The notes beneath the pieces are model-generated. The model saw only the letters and a program-made list of their open reading frames with translations. It was not told the DNA's origin and did not search any database. Shown here piece after piece: positions 18,001 to 23,907 of a stretch of 26,800 nt of DNA; the first letter of the stretch is position 1, and each line of letters begins with the position of its first letter. Both the position numbers and the translations under genes were made by a program. The stretch is taken from positions 1 through 26,800 of IMG/VR virus record IMGVR_UViG_3300031951_001030; one strand, 5' to 3'. The stretch is from a virus.

Positions 18001-19268
18001 TACCTGAAGATACTACGTATGTAACCGCAGTCAGTCAAAAGGACTCGGAACGTTTAAGTGGCGGTAAATACTTTAGAAATTTTGATGATGTACCGGAAGA
18101 AGAACGTAAAGGATTTAAAGACCAAGGATATTTTATTGTTGCACCAGAAATGCAATTGTCAATTGACGGAAAAAATATCAGTGGAACACAACTTCGTGCC
18201 GTAATGGGTGACCCACAAATTACTGACCGTGCAAAACAAGAAATTTTCACAAAAGTGTATGGAAAGTTCGACCAAAAAATCTTTGATAAGATTGTAAAAA
18301 CAACAACGGAATCGGAAGAAGCCAGAAAACTAACTGCTCAGCACGGTGAACCAACAAAACGTGGTAAGAAAAAACCAGATGAAAAAGCAGTAAAACGTGC
18401 CAAGTCGGTATTGCGACAACGAGTTGAAAACCCCGACACTGGTAGAAAAATTTTAGTTGCTACAGCATTAACGTATCCAAAAGAACATTCGGCTAGAAAA
18501 GCAGCAGAAGCATTGGTGCAAGCTGCAATGCAACAGAATGAGACAATGTTGATGGAAAGTAAATCTAGTTCTGAGAATTTAAAAGTCTATATATATGTGA
18601 AAGAACATACAGAAGAAGAATTGGAACATGAAATTGACGAGTATTTCAAGAACGAACGAACGTTAAAAGCATTTCCAAATCTAGCAGATTCTTCATATGA
18701 ATTAATTGATATGATTAAAAAGGCACCTGCCGAAGTGTTAGATATAAACGAATTAAAAGCATTAGAAAACAGTGACGTTGGTGATATTTTAAGTGGGAAA
18801 AATAAAACGCAAATTCTAAAACAAATGATTGGTAATAAGAAGGATGTTACGGGATTGTTAACAGATATTAAAGCAAAGAAACCAATTTCCATGCCAGTTG
18901 TTATTAAACATGTAAGTGGCTATTATTTGTTGGGTGGAAATACACGATTATCGGTATTAGCATCACTGGGACATACGATGCCGGTAAAAGTACTCGGGAG
19001 AGCAGCACCATTCGATGCACCTATCTCCGTATATCCTGCTAAAAAAGATGGAAGTGCGTCAAAGAAAAAAGTAAACGCAAATACATTATTTAAATCGTTA
19101 TTAAAAATGCGTATTACAAATCCAGAAACGGGTAACGAAATTAAAATTGACACGGCAATGGATTATAACAAAGAACATCCTGCACACAGAGCAGCAATGG
19201 CTGTTATTCGTCAAAGAATGCGTGGATTATCAAATAGAGCAGGTATACCAAAAAACAGACAAGACTAA
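15072..19268 (+). CDS. 1398-aa multidomain protein: HNH-like motif, basic tail, zincin, ligase-fold nucleotidyltransferase, NMNAT-like and ParB/Srx-like domains
   Basis: Domains in order: a basic N-terminus with H98-DVHHPDG105, resembling part of an HNH motif; a Lys/Pro/Thr tail (124-172); a zincin with H238-ELVH242 and likely third ligand E265 or E267; a nucleotidyltransferase of the ligase superfamily with K337-LDG340 (motif I), MSLEVILP, E669-GVVF (motif IV) and K681 in YKFTGQFAP (motif V). I recall the latter region as DUF6267 in phages. Two GD-(I/Y)...Y-V beta modules follow (about 750-878), then an NMNAT/cytidylyltransferase domain with G901-RFQPFHAGH910 and I1036-SGTQLR1042. Next is a ParB/Srx-like segment (about 1250-1305, G1288-GNTRL) and two NPxTG modules (1117-1155, 1347-1385). 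The ATG lacks a clear ribosome binding site. Family names are from memory; biological role unknown. Confidence 0.85.
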   Translation: MKEENNPYDSPDYALSGFTGAFKKVPPPEDKEVLTKRFADLDPIEEEKSSTERVRRYYKRHPEKVRKYLRDTQDDRVQRNRDRAKAVKKHGKAKMKNHDVHHPDGPGNGWRLAKKDHGRDKKDGSPPEPSTKKSTPSKKPEKKTTASTPKKSTKKSTPKKPSAVKRRTPSKQDAIKKSIATFVLYAMKQLEITDRPTFVIIEPTKDMMSLGHYNPKLNKVAVVVKNRLLADILRTLAHELVHVKQMQNGQLTTPSVDTATGSPIENEANALAGVLMRNYAKMNKNIFLSEGLIVEGGAAGHLAHPFEDEDLSFADMKEMINRGLLGGLDQEAPVTEKLDGQNIAFTVRDGQIVFARNKSHVKNRGKNALDVAGIRQMFSGRGGIEKAFTGAAEDLQAAVERMTPEQIQQMFGSGSKFMSLEVILPDTQNVIPYGKSVLVMHGTIEYDEDGNEIGRSTTDGKEFADAVTAVGAEQQKTFGISGPKTIVFSDAETETYQQKAEDYSGRLDRVAQEFELDDKATLADYRRAWWERELTQQMQSKGIELSEKEFNGLVDRWTDGSKKFGVKDIENDETKKWFREFEKNELAQKQKAMIKPIETTFLQVGTDSLRRVTNFLSSNNPEASAQLKRDVLEAIKAIRDSDQPDKIAKLQRELERLEGMGIDNIVPSEGVVFIYNGKPYKFTGQFAPINQITGTFKFGMAPKESEEPKTPELTDIKDVASKLEFKPTTKQAKQYAQGNDIGDASDLEGMKPMSFAKNTVDGLKVVTVTADGKETENVAEVGDIIMSGPSGEQYVVKAGKFDKLYADGPNGTKIPEQSPRQVAAYTGTEDITFTAPWGQSMVMKPGDYLVKDGDGYYRVAKQEYEQTYNPPGTTETEPTAAEPTEPSAETPPKRTIAIFTGRFQPFHAGHYSIYEGLVEKFGKENVYIASSGKTDAIKSPFEFRDRQEIMTRMFDIPEEMIVQVKNPYAPVEILEKVPEDTTYVTAVSQKDSERLSGGKYFRNFDDVPEEERKGFKDQGYFIVAPEMQLSIDGKNISGTQLRAVMGDPQITDRAKQEIFTKVYGKFDQKIFDKIVKTTTESEEARKLTAQHGEPTKRGKKKPDEKAVKRAKSVLRQRVENPDTGRKILVATALTYPKEHSARKAAEALVQAAMQQNETMLMESKSSSENLKVYIYVKEHTEEELEHEIDEYFKNERTLKAFPNLADSSYELIDMIKKAPAEVLDINELKALENSDVGDILSGKNKTQILKQMIGNKKDVTGLLTDIKAKKPISMPVVIKHVSGYYLLGGNTRLSVLASLGHTMPVKVLGRAAPFDAPISVYPAKKDGSASKKKVNANTLFKSLLKMRITNPETGNEIKIDTAMDYNKEHPAHRAAMAVIRQRMRGLSNRAGIPKNRQD

Positions 19269-19277
19269 GAGGTTATT

Positions 19278-19868
19278 ATGGCAGACCATGAAGCAATTAA
19301 TAATGTGCGACGAAAAATTAATGAAGTAATGAAAAAGACCGACGAACGTATTGTAGTCGGGTGGCGTCCAGGATTAAGTGAAACTCGTAATGAAGGCGAT
19401 GTATGGGAAGATTTGGATGGGAAAAAGTGGACGGTTAAAAATGGTGTAAAACAAAATGTTACCAAACTAGATTTGGCAAAAACGCCATGGTTCTGTCCTC
19501 AATGTGATAAAGCTATGGGACATCGCCTTGATACCAAATTTTGGATGATGCAAGGTAAATGTATGGATTGCGTCATTAAAGAAGAAACAGAAATTCGTCT
19601 GCAAGGAAAGTGGGATGAATATGAAAAGAGTAAATTACAAAAAAATTATGTAGCATCATTACGTGACCATATTAAAGAATTACAGCATTATCATGATACG
19701 GTAACTTCTCCGTCATTTGTTCATGCCGATGAAGAACGAATCCTAATGATAGAGCAATGGAATGTGGACATTGATAAGATAAAAGAAGATCTTAAAAAGG
19801 ATATTCAAGAATTAACTGCTCATCTTTTAGAATGTGAGGCGCAAATGAATGACGGAAAAAATAATTGA
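19278..19868 (+). CDS. Zinc-ribbon protein with helical C-terminus (196 aa)
   Basis: A 196-aa protein preceded by AAGAGGTTATT. Residues 1-72 contain a helix, then W-rich sequence (VGWRPGL, VWEDLDGKKW). C73-P-Q-C76 and C95-M-D-C98 form a four-cysteine zinc ribbon separated by 18 residues (FWMMQGKC). Residues about 105-190 are long charged helices, likely a coiled coil. I recall similar zinc-finger proteins next to T4-like terminase genes. The place of a small terminase (T4 gp16) upstream of terL is otherwise empty, so this or the next gene could fill it, but no DNA-binding helix-turn-helix is obvious. It overlaps the next gene by 20 bases. Confidence 0.75.
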   Translation: MADHEAINNVRRKINEVMKKTDERIVVGWRPGLSETRNEGDVWEDLDGKKWTVKNGVKQNVTKLDLAKTPWFCPQCDKAMGHRLDTKFWMMQGKCMDCVIKEETEIRLQGKWDEYEKSKLQKNYVASLRDHIKELQHYHDTVTSPSFVHADEERILMIEQWNVDIDKIKEDLKKDIQELTAHLLECEAQMNDGKNN

Positions 19869-20511
19869 AGCAACTCGTAAACTATTGAAAGAATTTGTCA
19901 AGTTGTCACAACTATCTCAAATAGTGGTGGCTGTGGTGCTAACAATCTTTGCATTTAGTATGGGACAATGTGAGAGTGATTCTAAATTAAATAAATTTAG
20001 AGCAGAATTTTCGATGTTACAAGAACAGGCCGAAAAAACAAAACAATTTGCCGATTCTGCAAAAACCGAAGTGGTAAGATTGTCAAATGAATCGAAGCAA
20101 AAAGATGCTACTATCACAAAATTGTCGTTAAAAGTAGAACTTGGAAACCAAAGTCGTGAACGACTACGGGGAGAACTTAGCGTACTGGAAGATAGTCTAG
20201 AAAGTGCAATGGATACCGCACAGGTCGTTCAAATACAAGAAGGTATTATTTACAACTTAAAAGACCAATTAGAAACTGCGGAATGTACTATTACGACTCA
20301 GCGTGAAATAATTACAGCACAACAATTTAAAATTACAAAATTGGATAGTGCAATAGCATTAACAACTCAACGCGGTGATAGTTTACAAAACGTAGTTAAT
20401 AACTTAATTAATATGCCAAAACCACCCCGCCAATGGATTAGTAAGAAAACTGCTGGAATTGTTGCATTCACCGCAGGTGTGATTGTTGGGGATAAATTGG
20501 CAAGGAGATAA
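19849..20511 (+). CDS. Membrane-anchored coiled-coil protein, possible spanin-like lysis protein (220 aa)
   Basis: A 220-aa protein with a basic N-terminal helix, a hydrophobic segment (about 22-39, LSQIVVAVVLTIFAFSMG) ending at C41, a long coiled-coil rod (about 44-185), and a second short hydrophobic segment (201-214) before a basic KLARR end. The layout recalls Rz-type inner-membrane spanins, or single-chain u-spanins with both ends in membranes. However, the residues before C41 (SMGQ) do not form a proper lipobox, so an acyl anchor is doubtful. Its start lies 20 bases inside the previous gene with GAGG nine bases upstream. Alternatives are a membrane-anchoring or tail tape-like accessory protein. 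It directly precedes terL. Confidence 0.65.
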   Translation: MTEKIIEATRKLLKEFVKLSQLSQIVVAVVLTIFAFSMGQCESDSKLNKFRAEFSMLQEQAEKTKQFADSAKTEVVRLSNESKQKDATITKLSLKVELGNQSRERLRGELSVLEDSLESAMDTAQVVQIQEGIIYNLKDQLETAECTITTQREIITAQQFKITKLDSAIALTTQRGDSLQNVVNNLINMPKPPRQWISKKTAGIVAFTAGVIVGDKLARR

Positions 20512-20512
20512 G

Positions 20513-22093
20513 ATGGGACAGGAGTTAAAGGAGTTAATTAAGCAGGAATATAAAAAATGTGCAATAAGTCCAGAATATTTTCTATCAAAATATTCGTTCA
20601 TACAACACCCGGTACGAGGTCGGGTGTTGTTTGATTTATATCATTATCAAAAAAATTCTTTAAAAGATTTTCAACAACATGATTATAATATTGTACTGAA
20701 GGGGCGTCAGATTGGTATTTCTACGTTAGTGGCAGGATATTCTCTGTGGTTATTGTTGTTTCACCGAGATAAGAATATTCTTGTTATTGCAACTAAACAA
20801 GAAACAGCAAAGAACTTGGTCACAAAAGTAAGATTCATGCATCAAAATCTTCCCGTATGGTTGCGTGGACAATGTATAACAGATAATAAACTCTCGTTAC
20901 AATTTTCAAACGGGTCACAGATTAAAGCCGTGGCAAGTAGTAAGGATGCAGGACGTTCTGAAGCATTGTCATTGTTAATTCTTGACGAAGCAGCATTCAT
21001 TGATGATGCAGACATTATTTGGACAGCCGCATCAAGTACGTTATCTACAGGCGGTCAAGCAATTCTTCTCTCTACGCCAAATGGTATTGGTAATTTCTTC
21101 CACAAAATGTGGCAACAAGCGGAGAATAAGGAAAACGGATTCAATCCCATTCTCTTAGACTGGCGAGTACACCCAGAACGTGATCAAGCTTGGCGTGACC
21201 GTCAGACAGAACTCATGGGTGAAATGCAAGCATCACAGGAACACGATGCCTCATTTATCTTTTCTGGTAATACCGTGGTCCCACCAGATATTATTGAATT
21301 TTATAAAAAGACGTATGTACAAGAACCTATTTCTAAGCAAGGATTTGATGGAAATTTGTGGGTATGGGAATACCCTGTAGCAGGTAAATCTTATGTTGTT
21401 TGTGCTGACGTTGCCCGAGGCGATGGTGAAGATTATTCTACCTTCCATGTCATCGATGTAGAAAAATCTATGCAAGTTGCAGAATATAAAGGTAAGGTGG
21501 AGACAAAACAATTTGGTAATATGTTAGTGTCTATTGCCACCGAATACAACGATGCACTATTAATTCCCGATAACAGTTCTATCGGATGGAATTGCATTCA
21601 ACAAATTATTGACCGTGGATATCGAAATCTCTTTTATATGTCAAGAGATTTACAATACGTTGATGTCGAACATCAAATAACAAATAGACATTATCGGGAT
21701 GAACGAAACATGGTTCCAGGCTTTATGATTTCCCAACGCACTCGTCCACTCATCATTGCACGACTCAAAGAGTATATGTTAGATAATTCGTTTACGATTC
21801 GGTCTGGTCGTATGATGGCAGAATTAGAAACGTTTATTTGGAAGAACGGTCGTCCAGAGGCATTGCAAGGATATAATGACGACTTGGTATTGGCACTGTG
21901 TATTGGATTATGGGTCCGTGATACAGCACTTCGTCTACGACAGGAAGGAATCGAATTAACAAAAATGGCATTAGATAAAACGTCATACAATAGTATTCCT
22001 CTTGCAATCAAGCAAGGTGGTCTTGATCATAATCCATATGAAATGAAAATTGGTAACAATCAGAGCGAAGATATTCGTTGGCTTATAGGATAG
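20513..22093 (+). CDS. terL: Terminase large subunit (T4 gp17-like)
   Basis: A 526-aa DNA-packaging motor: N-terminal ATPase and C-terminal RNase-H-like nuclease. The ATPase has a deviant Walker A, K63-GRQIGIST71, in which the usual lysine of GKT/S is Ile and a Lys precedes the loop, as in some terminases. Walker B is L157-DEA160 and motif III is LLSTPNGIGN. The nuclease has D299 (VCADVARG), D353 (LIPDNS) and D456/D457 (YNDDLV), the acidic triad that cuts concatemers. It is shorter than T4 gp17 (610 aa). The start is the ATG at 20513 with AAGGAG five bases upstream; a longer frame from TTG 20483 is inside the previous gene. It docks on the portal encoded downstream. Confidence 0.95.
   Translation: MGQELKELIKQEYKKCAISPEYFLSKYSFIQHPVRGRVLFDLYHYQKNSLKDFQQHDYNIVLKGRQIGISTLVAGYSLWLLLFHRDKNILVIATKQETAKNLVTKVRFMHQNLPVWLRGQCITDNKLSLQFSNGSQIKAVASSKDAGRSEALSLLILDEAAFIDDADIIWTAASSTLSTGGQAILLSTPNGIGNFFHKMWQQAENKENGFNPILLDWRVHPERDQAWRDRQTELMGEMQASQEHDASFIFSGNTVVPPDIIEFYKKTYVQEPISKQGFDGNLWVWEYPVAGKSYVVCADVARGDGEDYSTFHVIDVEKSMQVAEYKGKVETKQFGNMLVSIATEYNDALLIPDNSSIGWNCIQQIIDRGYRNLFYMSRDLQYVDVEHQITNRHYRDERNMVPGFMISQRTRPLIIARLKEYMLDNSFTIRSGRMMAELETFIWKNGRPEALQGYNDDLVLALCIGLWVRDTALRLRQEGIELTKMALDKTSYNSIPLAIKQGGLDHNPYEMKIGNNQSEDIRWLIG
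20602..20630 (+). other. GC-rich 10-bp hairpin inside the 5' end of terL
   Basis: ACAACACCCG (20602-20611) and CGGGTGTTGT (20621-20630) form a perfect 10-bp stem around a 9-base loop, followed by TTGATTTA. It begins 89 bases into terL, encoding part of QHPVRGRVLFD. The G/C-rich core stands out in AT-rich DNA. It could be an attenuator, RNA-processing site or packaging signal. One such inverted repeat is not unlikely by chance in 27 kb. Confidence 0.4.
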
Positions 22094-22104
22094 AAACGTT
22101 TTAA

Positions 22105-22126
22105 TATAAATTTAGTTATATTTATA
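22105..22126 (+). promoter_or_regulatory. AT-rich promoter-like region after terL
   Basis: The 69-base gap after terL holds TATAAATT (22105-22112), one base off the T4 late box TATAAATA, and TATTTATA (22119-22126), 44 bases before the next ATG. The gap separates terL from the small-gene cluster, so a promoter for that cluster is plausible. Confidence 0.4.
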
Positions 22127-22144
22127 TAGTGATGTACTTTATAT

Positions 22145-22156
22145 TCTCCGCGGAGA
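22145..22156 (+). promoter_or_regulatory. 12-bp perfect palindrome containing the ribosome binding site
   Basis: TCTCCGCGGAGA is a perfect palindrome, G/C-rich in AT-rich surroundings. Its right half contains the GGAG (22152-22155) that serves the ATG at 22163, seven bases away. Pairing TCTC with GAGA, or two transcripts with each other, would hide the ribosome binding site; a dimeric repressor could also bind it. No regulator is identified. Confidence 0.4.
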
Positions 22157-22162
22157 CTTTTT

Positions 22163-22489
22163 ATGAAACGTAGTGAACTGGAAGAAATTATTAAAGAAGA
22201 AATTTATAAAATAATAAATGAAATTCGATTCATGCGCGATGAATCGTTGGATGAAAAAACTGTTCCTCCGTACACTAAAGAAACGCGTAAAAATCGTCGT
22301 CGGATGTCACCTGCACAGATTGCAAAGAGAGACGAGATTGGTAAAAAGATGAAAGGTAATTCTAAAACGGTGGCACGATTTAAGAAAAACTACGGTGACG
22401 AATGGGAAGATTACCTGTGGGCCTCAGCGTCTAGTATAGCACTCGGCGGCGGATTTAAAAAGAAAGACGGTTCATCTGATGATGAATAA
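22163..22489 (+). CDS. Small charged helical phage protein (108 aa)
   Basis: A 108-aa protein with GGAG seven bases upstream. The N-terminus (MKRSELEEIIKEEIYKIINE) is an amphipathic helix. The rest, SPAQIAKRDEIGKKMKGNSK followed by VARFKKNYGDEWEDYLWASA, matches a short module I recall from several T4-like aquatic phages (SP-QI-RR-DEIG, KKYG-EW-YLWA). The tail is Gly/Lys/Asp-rich. No catalytic residues are recognisable. It is the first gene of the cluster between terminase and portal. INE at the end of the helix fits a T4 gp21-type cleavage pattern, so an internal head protein is possible. Confidence 0.75.
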   Translation: MKRSELEEIIKEEIYKIINEIRFMRDESLDEKTVPPYTKETRKNRRRMSPAQIAKRDEIGKKMKGNSKTVARFKKNYGDEWEDYLWASASSIALGGGFKKKDGSSDDE

Positions 22490-22537
22490 AATATTACATA
22501 GAATAGTTAAAAAGCTTAAACCAACGGGAGTACAACA

Positions 22538-23206
22538 ATGATTAGAATGATGGGATTAGTAGACCTACGTGGAATCGGAGCCCCGGTTGGTTCACGTACT
22601 ATCGAAGAAGACCTTACCGGCAATCAAAAAAAATTAGACGTTGATAAAGATGGGAAAATTGAAGGCGAAGATTTAGCAAAACTACGGACTAAGAAAGAAA
22701 ATTTGAACGAAGAAAATCCAGACAATCCAGACGTTGTTGATGACCACGAAGGTCAGATGGCAAAAGCAGATTTGATGGCAATTAATAAGCATTCAAAAGA
22801 AATTTATAACATGTTGGGTGACGATGAAGAACTAGAGGGATGGGTTCAGTCAAAAATCACCAAGGCAGCGGAATACATGAATGCAGTATATAACAACATG
22901 AATTATGAGAAGAATAAACCAGGTTCATTGGGTGATGGGGAAGGAACACCTGCAGATGCCACCGATGGTATGATGCCAGAAGGTACGCATTTAAACCCAT
23001 CCAAAGACCACAAAGATCCACACAAAGATCCACACCTAGCTCATGAAAGTATTTGTGAAGGTGCAGATTGTATGGATGAAGTTGCTCCTGAAGGATGGGA
23101 AGGTACCGTCAAAGCAATGAAGAAATATAAGAAAATTGACAATCCGTGGGCGCTTGCTTATTACATGAAGTCCAAGGGATATAAATCACATAAAAAGGAC
23201 AAGTAA
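22538..23206 (+). CDS. Modular small protein with EF-hand-like loop and two recurrent phage modules (222 aa)
   Basis: A 222-aa acidic protein with GGGAG seven bases before the ATG. Residues 34-45 (DVDKDGKIEGED) fit a calcium-binding EF-hand or dockerin-like loop, with D at positions 1, 3 and 5, G at 6, I at 8 and D instead of E at 12. Residues about 70-125 (DDHEGQMAKADL...WVQSKITKAAEYMNAVY) and the C-terminus (APEGWEGTVKAMKKYKKI, then NPWALAYYMKSKGYKSHKK) are two modules I recall in many T4-like marine phage proteins, unnamed. A His/Asp-rich linker (HKDPHKDPHLAHE) with a 12-base direct repeat joins them. Context suggests a head or core component; molecular function is unknown. Confidence 0.8.
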   Translation: MIRMMGLVDLRGIGAPVGSRTIEEDLTGNQKKLDVDKDGKIEGEDLAKLRTKKENLNEENPDNPDVVDDHEGQMAKADLMAINKHSKEIYNMLGDDEELEGWVQSKITKAAEYMNAVYNNMNYEKNKPGSLGDGEGTPADATDGMMPEGTHLNPSKDHKDPHKDPHLAHESICEGADCMDEVAPEGWEGTVKAMKKYKKIDNPWALAYYMKSKGYKSHKKDK

Positions 23207-23207
23207 C

Positions 23208-23570
23208 ATGGAACCGATTGCAAAGTTTTTAGGAACATTGATGTCCAGTAGAACGCAAGCACATGTGTTTCATTTACAAACACCGTCATTTGCCGCACAT
23301 AAAGCATTGAATGAATATTATGATGAGATTGTTGATTTAATTGATTCCTACGCAGAAATGGCCCAAGGTCGATATGGAATTATTCGCGGATATGTTATGT
23401 CGAATCAGATTTTTGAAGATGATTCGGTGTTAAAATATTTTGCAGGATTGCAGAAGTTTGTTGATGAAATTCGCACACAATTACCTCAAGACGGAGAACT
23501 CAACAACACCGTGGATGAAATTTCTGGTTTAATTAGTTCAACTATTTATAAATTAAAATTTTTAAAGTAA
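23208..23570 (+). CDS. Mini Dps/ferritin-like helical protein (120 aa)
   Basis: A 120-aa all-helical protein, one base after the preceding stop, with AAAAGGA upstream. H19, H31, D46 and E50 repeat exactly the spacing of the E. coli Dps ferroxidase ligands H51, H63, D78 and E82 (gaps 12, 15, 4); the position of D67 is N35. Flanking sequence (LQTPSFAAHKALNEYYDEIV) resembles the Dps H-x-x-H helix region. I recall similar phage proteins as DUF5856, a name from memory. At 120 aa it is shorter than Dps (about 167) and lacks a Lys-rich DNA-binding tail. It could bind iron and protect DNA, or be a Dps-fold virion part. Fold likely; activity untested. Confidence 0.75.
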   Translation: MEPIAKFLGTLMSSRTQAHVFHLQTPSFAAHKALNEYYDEIVDLIDSYAEMAQGRYGIIRGYVMSNQIFEDDSVLKYFAGLQKFVDEIRTQLPQDGELNNTVDEISGLISSTIYKLKFLK

Positions 23571-23571
23571 T

Positions 23572-23907
23572 ATGAAATACATTGATTTTTACGAAAATAT
23601 TTGTCGATGTGATGAAGGATGCGGGTGTGAAGAAACTACCAACGAATACACGGGGGATACGTTTTCTGCGCCGCAACCTGACTTTGACACATATTCAACG
23701 TATAATAATGACCCACATAAAAAGAAAAAGTTAGAAGAATTTTCTGCTTTACTTGAAAAAAATACACCCACGAGTCCCGACAAGTGGGCAAAAGCAAAAG
23801 CAGCCGCACGTGCAAAATTTGATGTGTATCCTTCTGCTTATGCAAATTTGTGGGCTGCAAAGAAATATAAGAGTATGGGCGGTGGATGGAAGAAGGGTAA
23901 AAAATGA
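23572..23907 (+). CDS. Small protein with Cys-rich N-terminus and KFDVYPSAYAN module (111 aa)
   Basis: A 111-aa protein starting one base after the previous stop; no clear ribosome binding site, so re-initiation is likely. The N-terminus has a cysteine cluster (C12-R-C14, C18-G-C20 in ICRCDEGCGCEE) that could bind metal. The C-terminal 45 residues (SPDKWAKAKAAARAKFDVYP, then SAYANLWAAKKYKSMGGGWKK) are a compact basic module I recall in many phage and algal-virus small proteins, function unknown. The strongly basic C-terminus suggests nucleic-acid contact. The stop overlaps the next start as ATGA. Confidence 0.75.
   Translation: MKYIDFYENICRCDEGCGCEETTNEYTGDTFSAPQPDFDTYSTYNNDPHKKKKLEEFSALLEKNTPTSPDKWAKAKAAARAKFDVYPSAYANLWAAKKYKSMGGGWKKGKK

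Noticed and set aside
15072-19268. The 1398-aa protein as an assembly chimera
   Set aside because: The frame is continuous, domains are joined by plausible linkers, base use is even, and NPxTG modules recur along the chain.
19278-19868. Firm assignment as the small terminase
   Set aside because: Position fits, but a four-cysteine ribbon and no visible helix-turn-helix do not match gp16 well enough.
23005-23040. Short direct repeat CACAAAGATCCA as an attachment site
   Set aside because: It is an in-frame HKDP duplication in a linker, with no integrase or tRNA nearby.
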